Notes: generated from the letters alone by a model not told the origin. DNA of 30,887 nt from CAYWVR01 sp964461715 (GCA_964461715.1 CAYWVR010000038.1:1-30887), one strand, 5' to 3'. Shown: positions 7,969 to 16,484, counted from the stretch's first letter. Made by a program: numbers and translations.

Positions 7969-8370
7969 ATGACGCGATCGCGAATGCTCGTGCTGGCGGG
8001 CCTGATGGTCGCGGCGGGGGGCGCGGCCTTGCTGTATACGGTGGACCCGGCCGGCTCGTCGCTTCTGCCTCCCTGCCCGTTCCACGCCCTGACGGGCTGG
8101 CATTGCCCCGGGTGCGGGTCGATGCGGGCCCTGCACGCCCTGTTGCGCGGGCGGGTCCTCGCGGCCCTGGACTTCAACCCGCTGGCGATGATCCTGCTGC
8201 CGGCCGTGGCCTACGGCATGGCGGCCGAGGCCGTGGGGGCATGGCGCGGCCGCCCGCCGCGTCGCGTGCCGCTCCCTGGGTGGACGGGCTGGGCCCTGAT
8301 GGCCCTGGTGCTGGCGTACTGGGTGCTGAGGAACGTGCCGGTGTGGCCGTTGACGGTGCTCGCGCCGTAG
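7969..8370 (+). CDS. DUF2752 family membrane protein
   Basis: The product is about 133 residues with an N-terminal membrane helix (residues 5-22) and two further hydrophobic segments. The family signature is clear: CPFHALTGWHCPGCGSMRAL with C36, C46 and C49, then LLRG...A...NPLAMILLP. The function of DUF2752 is unknown; the conserved cysteines suggest metal or redox chemistry at the membrane. ATG 7969 is preferred because GAGGGGG lies about nine bases upstream; TTG 7942 is possible. The gene ends nine bases from the convergent gene at 8380 with no room for a separate terminator. Confidence 0.85.
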   Translation: MTRSRMLVLAGLMVAAGGAALLYTVDPAGSSLLPPCPFHALTGWHCPGCGSMRALHALLRGRVLAALDFNPLAMILLPAVAYGMAAEAVGAWRGRPPRRVPLPGWTGWALMALVLAYWVLRNVPVWPLTVLAP

Positions 8371-8379
8371 GCGGCGCCC

Positions 8380-9483
8380 CTACCGGATCTTGTCGCCCTG
8401 GGGGGTGCCGGGGGGCTCGGCGACGCGTTCCTCGAACGCCGCCACGTACCCTTCGGCCTGGTCGAGGTATCCCCCGCGGTAGTCCCACCGGCGGTTGGCC
8501 ATAGCGACGGCCTTGACGGCCTCCATCAGCGAATCGAAGGTGTAGGTGGCCCGCTGCTGGGGCGTCGTGTCGCGGACGAACTGGCGGAACGCTCCCATGA
8601 CCCGCTTCGCGTCGGCCTGGAACCTGGCCTGATCGCCCGCCCGGCCGCTCTCGACGGCGGCCATGACGGCGGCGGTCACGGAGCGACCCCGCTGGCGGTA
8701 CGTCGGGTACATGGCCACGACTTGGCGGTTCGCATCGTCAAGCTCCTGCTGGTTCGCGGGCCGCCAGTGGACGGGCTCGCGGGTCTTCGGCTCGGGCACG
8801 AGGTACTTGAGGGCCTCGATGCGGGTCCAGAGCCGGTCGGCGAGCCCGGCATCGGCGGGGTCGCCGCTTCCACGGAGGTACTTCTCGTTGACGAGGCCGC
8901 TGTAGTAGGTGTTGTAGGCCTCCTGGAAGCGTCCCTCGGCCTCGAGTTGCTCGCCCTGATCGAGGGCGCCCATGGCCCGCTCGCGTCCATCGACGAGCTG
9001 CCGCCCGCTGCCGCTGACGCCGACGATGGCCAGGAGGATGATGACGAGGAGGGCGAAGCCGGCGATGCCGGCGATGACCCCCGCGCGTCCGCCCGGCGAG
9101 AGCTGGGCCCACCACCCGCCGCGCGCCCCGCCGTAGCGGATATCGACCTTGCCGAGGGCGGGTCCGCGCCGAGCGGCGGCGGGTTTGGCGGCCCCGCCTC
9201 CCGCGGCCTTCGCGACGGGGGCCGGGTCGCCGGAGCCGATCATCTGGATGGCCTTGCAAAAGGGGCACATCTGGGCGTCGATGGGAATGCTCTCGCCGCA
9301 GCGTTCGCACTCGCGGATGGACTGGCCCTGGGCGGCCGGGGCGGCCGTCAACTCCTTGCCCCGCCCTTTTCCACTGGGCACGCGGAGGTTTCGTTGGCAG
9401 TTGGGGCAGACGATGACCGAGCCGGCCTTATCGGACTCGGCCACCATGCTGCGCCCGCAGGGACAACGGAACAGGATGGCCAT
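8380..9483 (-). CDS. Double zinc-ribbon, single-pass membrane protein with TPR-like exterior
   Basis: The product is 367 residues. The cytoplasmic N-terminus has one zinc ribbon (FRCPCGRSM...VCPNCQRNLRV, residues 6-34) and a second (CERCGESIPID..MCPFCKAI, about residues 58-80). An Ala/Gly/Pro linker and one membrane helix follow (GVIAGIAGFALLVIILLAIV, about residues 139-158). The outer part is helical and TPR-like (ALDQGEQLEAEGRFQEAYNTYYSG). This layout is common among planctomycete proteins of unknown role. It follows the sensor kinase by 21 bases on the same strand, so the two are probably cotranscribed and may act together; that link is inference. Confidence 0.8.
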   Translation of the reverse strand: MAILFRCPCGRSMVAESDKAGSVIVCPNCQRNLRVPSGKGRGKELTAAPAAQGQSIRECERCGESIPIDAQMCPFCKAIQMIGSGDPAPVAKAAGGGAAKPAAARRGPALGKVDIRYGGARGGWWAQLSPGGRAGVIAGIAGFALLVIILLAIVGVSGSGRQLVDGRERAMGALDQGEQLEAEGRFQEAYNTYYSGLVNEKYLRGSGDPADAGLADRLWTRIEALKYLVPEPKTREPVHWRPANQQELDDANRQVVAMYPTYRQRGRSVTAAVMAAVESGRAGDQARFQADAKRVMGAFRQFVRDTTPQQRATYTFDSLMEAVKAVAMANRRWDYRGGYLDQAEGYVAAFEERVAEPPGTPQGDKIR

Positions 9484-9504
9484 GGCGCGTGTCTCTCCCC
9501 TTTG

Positions 9505-11148
9505 TCAGGTGGCGTCCGGGCGGCCCGGGGCGGACGGTGCCGGCGGCGCGGCCTCGGCGGGCTCGGGCGCCGCCTCCGCCTCGGCGTCGCCGGGCGTGCG
9601 GCCCTCCGCCTCGCTCGAATCCGCCGGCAGCACGACCGTAAAAGTCGACCCGCGGCCCACTTCACTCTCGACCTCGACATCCCCGCCCAGCAGGGCGGTC
9701 AACTCTTTTACGATTGAGAGGCCCAAGCCCGTACCACGATACCGTCTCGTATAACTCGCGTCCAGTTGCGTGAAGCGCTCGAAAATCCGGAGCTGCTGCT
9801 CGCGCGGGATGCCGGGGCCCGTGTCGCGGACCTGGAAGACGACCCGCTCGTCCTCGGCCGGCCCCACCTCCAGCTGCACCTCGCCCGCGTCGGTGAACTT
9901 AACCGCATTCGAGAGCAAATTATAGAGAATTTGCTGAACTTTGGTCGCGTCGGTCACCATGACGGGCGTGGCCGGGTCGACCCGATGCCCGAACGCGATC
10001 TCCTTGTCCGCGAGCATCGGCCGCACCATGTTCATGACGACCTCCACGAGGTCCTGCGGCGAGACCTTCTCGCAGCGGACCTGGACGCGGCCCGCCTCGA
10101 TCTTCGCCAGATCCAGAAGGTCGTTGATCATCTCCAGGAGCATCCGCCCGCTCGTCTGGATGTTGCCGATGTAACGCGCCAGCTTCGGGTCCTCCGAGAG
10201 GGCCTCCGAATCGCCCAGGAGCTGGGCGAAGCCGAGGATCGAGTTCAGGGGGGTGCGCAGCTCGTGGCTCATCGTCGTCACGAACTTGCTCTTGACCTGG
10301 TTCATCTCAAACAGGGCCACGTTCGCCTTCGCCAGCTCGTCGAGCTTGGCGTCGCGGACCTCGGTGGCGCGGCGAAGGTCCTTTTGGGTCTCGAGCATCT
10401 GGTCGAGCATGTGGTTCATGGCGTCGGATAGGTCCTGGAGCTCGTTGCCGGTGTCGATCTCGGTGCGGACCTGGAGATCCCCCTCGCTGACGCGATCGGC
10501 CACGTCCTTGAGGTGCTGGACCGGGCGCACAACCATCGTCCGGAAGACACCGTAGAAGAGGGCCATGGAGATAACGACGACGCAGACCGCCGCCCCCATG
10601 AGGATGAGGCGGTGCACGAGCAGGAGCCGGTTCCGCTCCGCCACGTCGACCTCGAGGCCGGCGATGGCGAGGATGGCCCCCCGGGCGTAATCGCTATGAC
10701 AGGCGAGGCACTCGCCGGTGGCCCGGAAGGCCTGGACGTACCGGAAACGGTCGCCCCGCTCCTCGAAGTAGTGGTTCTCCTGCGGGTGGAGGAGGAGGGC
10801 CTCGAAGGCCTCGGCCTCGAAGCTGGCGAGGTCCGCCGGCGGTTGCTGGTCGCGTCCCGGGGGCGCGGGCGCGAGGGGCGCGAGCTTCGGCTTCTCGCCG
10901 CCCGTGCGCGCGAACCGGCGGAGCTGCTCGGCGCTCTTCTCGTCCGCCGCGAACCGGACCGCGTGGATCTCCAGCAGCAGCGCCTCGGCCTTCGCTCGGG
11001 CCAGGTCCGAGTCGCCCGAGCGGGCCAGGCGGTCCATCTGGAGCCACGGCCACGACAGGCACGCCACGACCGTCAGCAGGATGAAGACGCCGAAGATGAG
11101 GCGGCCGCGCCGCTCCAGCGTCGTTCGCGACCGGCGTCGTCTGGGCAT
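9505..11148 (-). CDS. Membrane sensor histidine kinase with a DUF3365-like heme-binding sensor domain
   Basis: The product is 547 residues. A membrane helix lies at about 17-36. A periplasmic domain at about 40-178 contains GECLACHSD, where C147-L-A-C150-H151 is a c-type heme attachment motif typical of DUF3365 (Tll0287-like) sensors. A second helix follows at about 180-203, then HAMP (VVRPVQHLKDVADRV), a coiled linker, HisKA with MSHELRTPLNSILGFAQL (H295), and HATPase_c with N410/N414, DTGPG (442-446) and GTGLG (472-476). The tail is Ala/Pro/Glu-rich and has no receiver domain. No response regulator lies nearby. The heme suggests sensing of redox state, oxygen, NO or CO. The kinase domains look intact. 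Confidence 0.92.
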   Translation of the reverse strand: MPRRRRSRTTLERRGRLIFGVFILLTVVACLSWPWLQMDRLARSGDSDLARAKAEALLLEIHAVRFAADEKSAEQLRRFARTGGEKPKLAPLAPAPPGRDQQPPADLASFEAEAFEALLLHPQENHYFEERGDRFRYVQAFRATGECLACHSDYARGAILAIAGLEVDVAERNRLLLVHRLILMGAAVCVVVISMALFYGVFRTMVVRPVQHLKDVADRVSEGDLQVRTEIDTGNELQDLSDAMNHMLDQMLETQKDLRRATEVRDAKLDELAKANVALFEMNQVKSKFVTTMSHELRTPLNSILGFAQLLGDSEALSEDPKLARYIGNIQTSGRMLLEMINDLLDLAKIEAGRVQVRCEKVSPQDLVEVVMNMVRPMLADKEIAFGHRVDPATPVMVTDATKVQQILYNLLSNAVKFTDAGEVQLEVGPAEDERVVFQVRDTGPGIPREQQLRIFERFTQLDASYTRRYRGTGLGLSIVKELTALLGGDVEVESEVGRGSTFTVVLPADSSEAEGRTPGDAEAEAAPEPAEAAPPAPSAPGRPDAT

Positions 11149-11178
11149 GGGCGGTCCCTGAAACCCGGGCCTAAGCTT

Positions 11179-11323
11179 TGTCTGGTCTATCGGGCCCAGG
11201 CCCGAGGGCGAGCGAATCCGCCCCCGGCCAGGACCCCCAAGCAGGCGATTCGCCTCTGAATCGTCGATGCGGGGCGACGCCGCCGGGGCGGATGCCGACG
11301 AAACCGGCCCGATACGCCAGACA
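11179..11323. repeat. Dispersed element with terminal inverted repeats, copy A
   Basis: The ends are imperfect inverted repeats: TGTCTGGTCTATCGGGC at 11179-11195 against the reverse complement of 11307-11323, matching at 15 of 17 positions. The core contains GAGCGAAT ... AAGCAGGCGATTCGCCTCT ... GGGCGACGCCGCC and is shared, in the same order, with 20469-20626. GCGAAT and ATTCGC can pair as an internal stem. It lies between the dapA stop and the sensor kinase start. No ORF is conserved between copies. It could be a MITE-like element or a structured RNA or regulatory repeat. Confidence 0.7.
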
Positions 11324-11327
11324 CGCC

Positions 11328-12197
11328 CTAGAGCAACCCGTACGCCCCAAGCGCCTCCTCGAGGACCTCCAGGCTCGCGGGCGCGGGGTCCACGAGCGGC
11401 AGGCGCTTCTCGTCCGAATCGATCAGCCCGAGGCGCTTCATCGCCGTCTTCACGGGAATCGGGTTCGTCTCGACGAACATGGCGCGGCAGAGGGGGAAGA
11501 GCTTGCGGTGGGCGGCCCGGGCCGCCTCGAGGTCGCCGGCGAGCATGGCGGCGGTCAGGGTCTTGACGTCGTGCGGCACGAGGTTCGCCACGACGCTGAC
11601 GACGCCCGCGCCCCCCAGGGCCATCAGCGGCAGCGTCAGCGAATCATCGCCCGAGAGAACGGCCAGGTCGCACCGCGAGAGGATTTCGCTCGCTTGGTCC
11701 ATCGACCCCGTCGCCTCCTTGACGGCGACGACCTGCCGCAACTCGGCCAGGCGGGCGATCGTCTCGGGGGCCATGTTGATGGCCGTGCGGCCGGGGATGT
11801 TGTAGAGGACCTGGGGCAGGTCCACCGCCTCGGCGACGGCCGCGAAGTGCCGGTAGAGACCCTCCTGGGTGGGTTTGTTGTAGTACGGGCAGACCTGGAG
11901 CGACGCGTCCACCCCGGCGTCGCGGGCGAAGGTCGTCAGGTGGATGGCCTCGGCCGTCGAGTTCGCCCCGGTCCCCGCGATGACGGGCAGGCGGCCGTCG
12001 GCGCGGCGGACAACCGTCTCGATGATCTTCTCGTGCTCCTCGACGTTGACGGTCGGGCTCTCGCCCGTCGTGCCCACCGGCACCAGGCCGTCGGTCCCCT
12101 GCTCGACGTGCCAGTCGACGAGCCGCTCGATCGCCGCGTAATCGACCGCCCCGTCCTTGAAGGGCGTGACGAGCGCGACCAGACTTCCCTTGAACAT
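11328..12197 (-). CDS. dapA: 4-hydroxy-tetrahydrodipicolinate synthase
   Basis: Condenses pyruvate with aspartate semialdehyde, the first step towards diaminopimelate and lysine. The 289-residue TIM barrel has the usual length. GTTGES (42-47) binds the pyruvate carboxylate, LYNIPGRT carries the proton-relay tyrosine Y132, and VVAVKEATGS carries the Schiff-base lysine K160. GGGAGGGAA precedes the ATG. It lies 85 bases after pdxJ within a run of minus-strand genes, and the dispersed element copy A follows it directly. No other lysine gene is in the window. Confidence 0.96.
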   Translation of the reverse strand: MFKGSLVALVTPFKDGAVDYAAIERLVDWHVEQGTDGLVPVGTTGESPTVNVEEHEKIIETVVRRADGRLPVIAGTGANSTAEAIHLTTFARDAGVDASLQVCPYYNKPTQEGLYRHFAAVAEAVDLPQVLYNIPGRTAINMAPETIARLAELRQVVAVKEATGSMDQASEILSRCDLAVLSGDDSLTLPLMALGGAGVVSVVANLVPHDVKTLTAAMLAGDLEAARAAHRKLFPLCRAMFVETNPIPVKTAMKRLGLIDSDEKRLPLVDPAPASLEVLEEALGAYGLL

Positions 12198-12282
12198 GGT
12201 TCCCTCCCGTCCCGGATATGCCGGACCCCATTCTACCGGCGAAGCGGGAGGTGTCCAGCGTTTCTGCGCGGTTGGCCCGGGC

Positions 12283-13011
12283 TCACGCGCCCCCGGGGGC
12301 CTCGATGAGGCGGCACATTTCCTGGACCGCCGCGCGAAGCCCCGTGAAGACGGCCCGGCTCACGATGCTGTGCCCGATGTTAAACTCCTCCAGCCCCTCC
12401 AGGCGCGCGAGGGCCCGCACGTTCTGGTAGTTGAGGCCGTGCCCGGCGTGGACCACGAGACCCGCAGCCCGGGCCTGCTCGAGGCCCGCCGCCAGCCGCC
12501 CGAGCTGCCGTTCGCGCTCCCGGCCGGCAGGGGCGTTGGCGTACTCGCCGGTGTGCAGCTCAACGGCCTCGGCGCCGGCGTCGGCCGAGGCGCGGATCTG
12601 GTCGGCGTCGGGATCGATGAAGAGGCTGACGACGAGGCCCGCCTCCCGGAGCCGTCGCGTCGCCGCCCGGACAGCCTCGAGGTTCGCCACGACATCCAGC
12701 CCGCCCTCGGTGGTGATCTCCTCGCGTCCCTCGGGGACGAGAGTGGCCTGGTCGGGCCGGACGTCGCAGGCGATGTCGATTATCGCGTCGGTGACGGCCA
12801 TCTCGAGGTTGAGCTTGACCTGGACAGTCTCGCGAAGGAGCCGCAGGTCGCGGTCCTGAATGTGCCGCCGGTCCTCGCGCAGATGCAACGTGATGCAGGC
12901 GGCCCCGCCGAGCTCGGCCTCGGCGGCGGCCCAGACGGGGTCCGGCTCCACGCCGCGCCGGGCCTGCCGGAGCGTCGCCACGTGATCAATGTTGACGCCG
13001 AGGTGGGGCAT
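12283..13011 (-). CDS. pdxJ: Pyridoxine 5'-phosphate synthase
   Basis: Makes pyridoxine 5'-phosphate from 1-deoxyxylulose 5-phosphate and 3-amino-2-oxopropyl phosphate, the last ring-closing step of the DXP-dependent vitamin B6 pathway. The 242-residue TIM barrel has LGVNIDHVATLRQARRG at the N-terminus, then ITLHLREDRRHIQDRD, GEYANAP, HAGHGLNYQNV and EFNIGHSIVSRA, all family hallmarks. GGAGGT sits six bases before the ATG. It lies 20 bases after the small 85-residue gene, so the two are probably cotranscribed. No other pdx gene is present here. Confidence 0.96.
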   Translation of the reverse strand: MPHLGVNIDHVATLRQARRGVEPDPVWAAAEAELGGAACITLHLREDRRHIQDRDLRLLRETVQVKLNLEMAVTDAIIDIACDVRPDQATLVPEGREEITTEGGLDVVANLEAVRAATRRLREAGLVVSLFIDPDADQIRASADAGAEAVELHTGEYANAPAGRERERQLGRLAAGLEQARAAGLVVHAGHGLNYQNVRALARLEGLEEFNIGHSIVSRAVFTGLRAAVQEMCRLIEAPGGA

Positions 13012-13031
13012 GGGCGGACCTCCGGAACGGG

Positions 13032-13289
13032 TCAGGCGGGGCCAGCCTTGCGGTAGCCCAACTCTTCGAGAACGTCCATCAGATCGGCCATGCTGATCCG
13101 CTTCAGGCCGCGCTCGCGCTTGTAGCGGTCGATGGCCCGGTGGACGCGGACCTCCTCCTCGGTAGGGTCACCGTCGGCCACCACGGGGAACTGGCGCCGG
13201 TCCCGATGGGATCGGTGCTCCTCGGTCGGGGTCTGCTCCGCCTGCCGCCGATCCTCGCCGCTCCGTCGTTCATCGAACGCCTCCGCCAC
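13032..13289 (-). CDS. Small basic/acidic conserved protein, unknown
   Basis: The product is 85 residues from a GTG start with AAAGGA seven bases upstream. The N-terminal half is very charged and repeats an RR-x-x-x-DRR pattern: FDERRSGEDRRQ and then HRSHRDRRQ. The C-terminal half is helical, with VHRAIDRYKRERGLKRISMA and then DLMDVLEELGYRK. The frame continues open far upstream, but only as the shadow of dprA, so the short start is preferred. It fits tightly between dprA (56 bases) and pdxJ (20 bases). The function is not recognised; nucleic acid or regulatory binding is possible given the arginines. Confidence 0.7.
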   Translation of the reverse strand: MAEAFDERRSGEDRRQAEQTPTEEHRSHRDRRQFPVVADGDPTEEEVRVHRAIDRYKRERGLKRISMADLMDVLEELGYRKAGPA

Positions 13290-13345
13290 GAGCGGTCCTT
13301 TCGGTTGAGGGGCCGCCTCGGTTAGACCACAAACGCGCGCGCCTG

Positions 13346-14455
13346 TCAACGTTTTGCGAAACGTCCGCCTGCGAGGGCCCGCGCAAAGCCCTTGAGCTCC
13401 AGGAGCGTCATCGCCGCCGACACCCGGGCCGCCTCCAGACCCGAGGCCTCGACCAGGGCGTCCAGGGACATCGGATCGCCGTCGAGCACTTCGACGAGGC
13501 GGCCCTCGTCCGGCGAGAGTTTGGCCTTGAGGTCCAGGGCGGCCTGGCGCGGGGCGTCCTCGGCGGCGTCGACCTCGATCGCCAGGTCCGGGAACTCCTC
13601 CAGGACGTCGGCGGCCCGTTCCACCAGGCGGGCCCCGTCCCTGAGGAGCGCGTGCACGCCGCCCGCCCCGGGGGCGTCGACCCGGTTCGGCACGGCGAAG
13701 ACCTCTTTGCCCATCTCGGCCGCGAGGCGCGCCGTGATGAGCGACCCGCTCCGCACCGCCGCCTCCACGACGATCACCCCGAGCGAGAGGCCCGCCAGGA
13801 TGCGGTTGCGGCGGGGGAAATGTTCGGCCCGCGGCTCGGCCGTCATGGGGAGCTCCGAGAGCAGGGCGCCCGATTCGGTCACCGCCTCGGCCAACTTTCG
13901 GTGCTCCGGCGGGTAGACCGTGGCGAGACCGTTTCCGAGGACCGCCAGGGTCCGTCCGCCCGCGGCCAGGGCCCCCTGGTGGGCCGCCGCGTCGATGCCC
14001 CGGGCGAGCCCTGAGACGATCGTAAAGCCCGTCCGCGCCAGGCCCCCGGCCAGCCGATCGGCCTGGTCGCAGCCGTAGAGGCTGCACCTGCGCATGCCGA
14101 CGATGCCGAGGGCCTGGGCGTCGCCCGGATCGAGGGTACCTTTGACGTAGAGAACGGGCGGGGCGTCCGTCAAGTAGCCGAGGGCAAGCGGATACTCCTC
14201 GTCGCCCCGCAGGATGAGCCGGACGCCGGCCTTCTCGGCGCGGCGGAGCTCGGCCTCGGGATCGGCGGCGTCGAGGGTGTCGCGGAGCCTGGCGGCCCGG
14301 GACGGGCCGATGCCGGGGACGGAGGCGAGATCGCGAGCCGAGGCGCGGGCAGCGTCGGCGGCCGAGCCGAACCGCTCGACAAGGGCTACGTAGAGACGCG
14401 GGCCCACCCCCGACGCCAGGTGCAGCCGCACCACCGCCCGCCGCGCTTCATCCAT
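13346..14455 (-). CDS. dprA: DNA-processing protein DprA
   Basis: Loads RecA on incoming single-stranded DNA during natural transformation. From ATG 14455 the protein is 369 residues; an in-frame ATG lies at 14515. The N-terminal SAM/HhH part includes ASGVGPRLYVALVERFGS and VPGIGPSRAARLRD. The Rossmann-like core has LGIVGMRRCSLYG, SGLARGIDAAAH, LGNGLATVYPPEH, FPRRNRILAGLS and EAAVRSGSLITARLA. A winged-helix domain occupies the C-terminus (about 305-369). The first core motif, usually (G/S)xR, reads GMRRC. No other competence gene is in the window. Confidence 0.94.
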   Translation of the reverse strand: MDEARRAVVRLHLASGVGPRLYVALVERFGSAADAARASARDLASVPGIGPSRAARLRDTLDAADPEAELRRAEKAGVRLILRGDEEYPLALGYLTDAPPVLYVKGTLDPGDAQALGIVGMRRCSLYGCDQADRLAGGLARTGFTIVSGLARGIDAAAHQGALAAGGRTLAVLGNGLATVYPPEHRKLAEAVTESGALLSELPMTAEPRAEHFPRRNRILAGLSLGVIVVEAAVRSGSLITARLAAEMGKEVFAVPNRVDAPGAGGVHALLRDGARLVERAADVLEEFPDLAIEVDAAEDAPRQAALDLKAKLSPDEGRLVEVLDGDPMSLDALVEASGLEAARVSAAMTLLELKGFARALAGGRFAKR

Positions 14456-14519
14456 CCCGCACCCCCATGCCGCGTATCCGGATGCGATGATAGGGGACGC
14501 GGCCGGGCGCGTCAAAGGT

Positions 14520-14714
14520 TTAGGGGGCGTCCTCGTCGCGCGTGCGGCCGGCGCGAATCCAGCCGGCGAGGCGGCGGATGAGGATGGCGGCCAGGACGAG
14601 GGCGGCCAGGACGAGGGCGGCGTTCCAGGCGGCCGAGCGGCTGCTGAACGACCATGCCGCCAGCATCGCCGCCGCCGCCAGGATCACCAGGTCCTCGATG
14701 AGCTTGATGCGCAT
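14520..14714 (-). CDS. Small two-helix membrane protein
   Basis: The product is 64 residues with hydrophobic stretches at about 8-22 (LVILAAAAMLAAWSF) and 31-50 (WNAALVLAALVLAAILIRRL), ending in a charged tail. The ribosome binding site is weak. It is the first gene of the minus-strand run and lies 64 bases before dprA. No family is recognised. It could be a spurious ORF in GC-rich DNA, although the membrane pattern and position favour a gene. Confidence 0.5.
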   Translation of the reverse strand: MRIKLIEDLVILAAAAMLAAWSFSSRSAAWNAALVLAALVLAAILIRRLAGWIRAGRTRDEDAP

Positions 14715-14830
14715 GGCCTGATTATGGGAGGCGTTGGGCCCATCGTCAACGGGCCCGCGCCGCTTTTTGGGTTGCCCACCAAGGGGGGTGCCCGTATCCT
14801 GCCCGGCGGTGTGAGGAGGAGTCCCCTCGC

Positions 14831-15514
14831 GTGGACCAGTTGACCCAGGCGCTCGTCACGGGGGCCGTCCAGGTGTTCCCGCCCGGCGGTCCTGTCGTCG
14901 AGATCGGCTCGTTCCAGGTCCCCGGCCAGGAGGCCGTCTCGAACGTGCGGCCGCTGTTTGCCGACCTCGAGTACCTCGGCTGCGACATGCGGGAAGGCCC
15001 CGGCGTCGACCGCATCGAGCGGATCGAGGCCCTCACCTTCGACGACGCTTCGGTCGGCACGCTCCTGTGCCTGAACGTCGTCGAGCACGCCTGGGACTTC
15101 CGCACCGGCATCGAGGAGATCACGCGCGTCGTGCGGCCGGGGGGGTGGGCCCTGCTGACGACCGCCTTCAACTTCGACGTCCACGGGTTCCCCGACGATT
15201 ACTGGCGTTTCACGCCGCGTGCCCTCGAGCGGCTCTTCGCGGGCTTCGAGGGCGTCCTCTACGGCTGGCAGGGCCACACCAAGTCGCCGCGCCTCGTGTT
15301 CGTCCTTGGTGCAAAGACCGCCCTCGACGATCCGGCCGGGCGGGCGGCGGCGTGGCGGGAGGCGGCCCGGGCGGCCTGGCACGAGCGGCCCTCGACGTGG
15401 CAGCGGATCGGCGCGGGCCTCGGCGGGTCGCTCTTCGGCAAACGCTACTTCCGCAACATCCGCCACTGGTGGGACCTGGAAATCCGGCCCTCGAACCGTG
15501 AGCCGAGCGCCTGA
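14831..15514 (+). CDS. Class I SAM-dependent methyltransferase (Methyltransf_11-like)
   Basis: The product is 227 residues from GTG 14831, with AGGAGGA at 14813-14819. The SAM-binding fold shows GPVVEIGSFQVPG, the acidic YLGCDMREGPGVDRIE, LLCLNVVEHAWDF and RVVRPGGWALLTTAFNFD. DDYWRFTPRALERLF is typical of methyltransferases in surface-glycan loci. It is the first gene of a plus-strand run; its TGA overlaps the next gene's ATG by one base, showing translational coupling. The substrate is probably a sugar or lipid carrier glycan, inferred from context only. Confidence 0.85.
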   Translation: MDQLTQALVTGAVQVFPPGGPVVEIGSFQVPGQEAVSNVRPLFADLEYLGCDMREGPGVDRIERIEALTFDDASVGTLLCLNVVEHAWDFRTGIEEITRVVRPGGWALLTTAFNFDVHGFPDDYWRFTPRALERLFAGFEGVLYGWQGHTKSPRLVFVLGAKTALDDPAGRAAAWREAARAAWHERPSTWQRIGAGLGGSLFGKRYFRNIRHWWDLEIRPSNREPSA

Positions 15515-16482
15515 TGGCCCCCGACCTCTCCGTCATCATCGTCGCCTACAACTGCGCGGACGAACTCGCGGCGTGCCTGGAGTCTCTCGCCGCGGGCCAT
15601 GACGACCTCGAGCACGAGACCATCGTCGTCGACAACGCCAGCCCCGACGGCACCGCCGACCGCATCCGCGAGGCATTCCCTGACGTCGCCCTCCTCGCCA
15701 ACCGCACGAACCGCGGCTTCGCCGCCGCCAACAACCAGGGCCTGGCCCTTTCCTCCGGCCGCAACGTCCTCTTCCTGAACCCGGACACGGTGGTCCGCGG
15801 CGGGGCCCTGGCGGTCCTCGTGCGCACGCTCGACGGCGACGATACGGTTGGCGCATGCGGCCCGCAGCTTCGCAACCCCGACGGCTCGATCCAGCCGTCC
15901 GTGCGGAGCGACCCGACCTTCGCTTCGCTCCTGCACCAGTACACGCCGCTTCGGATGCTCCGCGTCTTCCGCCCGGCCTACCGGCGGTACAAGCGAGCGG
16001 ACCTGGACTTCGAGACGGCCTGCGACGTCGACACGGTGATGGGGGCGGCGCTGTCGGTGCGGCGGCGGGTATTGGCCGAAGTCGGCCCGATGGACGAGCG
16101 GTTCTTCGTCTATCACGAGGAAGCCGACCTGTGCCTAAGAATCCGCCAGGCGGGGTACCGCGTCCGCTTCGAGCCGGCGGCGACGATCACCCACACCGGC
16201 GGCGTCTCGGCCGCGACGACCATCGCCAGCGCGTACCTGCTGCGGAGCCTGTTCCGGTTCCTCTACAAGCACCACGGCCGCCTCCGCGGATGGGCCATGG
16301 TCCAGACGCTGCGCTTCGGCATCCTGGTGCGGGAGGTGCTCCAGCTTCTCGGCAGCGCCGGGGCCGCCACGGGCCTCGCCCTCGTGGGCCAGACGGAGCG
16401 GGCCGCCCGCCGCCGCGCCCGGGCCGCCACCGCCGCCCGGTTCCTCGCGCGGGACTGGTGGCTGGCCTGGGTCGGAGCGTGA
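15514..16482 (+). CDS. Family 2 glycosyltransferase (rhamnosyltransferase-like)
   Basis: The product is 322 residues of GT-A fold. LSVIIVAYNCADELAACLES opens the nucleotide-sugar site, VVDNASPDGT and NRGFAAANNQG follow, and FLNPDT supplies the DxD-like metal site. DERFFVYHEEADLCLRIRQA is the acceptor and catalytic-base region seen in WbbL-type rhamnosyltransferases. The C-terminal 70 residues are amphipathic and arginine-rich, suiting a membrane-surface enzyme. The start overlaps the preceding methyltransferase stop, and the next gene begins two bases after this stop. The sugar donor and acceptor cannot be read from the sequence. Confidence 0.92.
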   Translation: MAPDLSVIIVAYNCADELAACLESLAAGHDDLEHETIVVDNASPDGTADRIREAFPDVALLANRTNRGFAAANNQGLALSSGRNVLFLNPDTVVRGGALAVLVRTLDGDDTVGACGPQLRNPDGSIQPSVRSDPTFASLLHQYTPLRMLRVFRPAYRRYKRADLDFETACDVDTVMGAALSVRRRVLAEVGPMDERFFVYHEEADLCLRIRQAGYRVRFEPAATITHTGGVSAATTIASAYLLRSLFRFLYKHHGRLRGWAMVQTLRFGILVREVLQLLGSAGAATGLALVGQTERAARRRARAATAARFLARDWWLAWVGA

Positions 16483-16484
16483 CG

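Noticed and set aside
5983..8136. Long minus-strand open frame opposite guaB and the gap after it
   Set aside because: Shadow of guaB; no family features. The part over 7669-7960 has no better support than the plus-strand pseudogene.
14736..14775. GGGCCC-n9-GGGCCC followed by a T run as a terminator
   Set aside because: The stem is short, the T run is seven or more bases away, and no plus-strand gene ends upstream.
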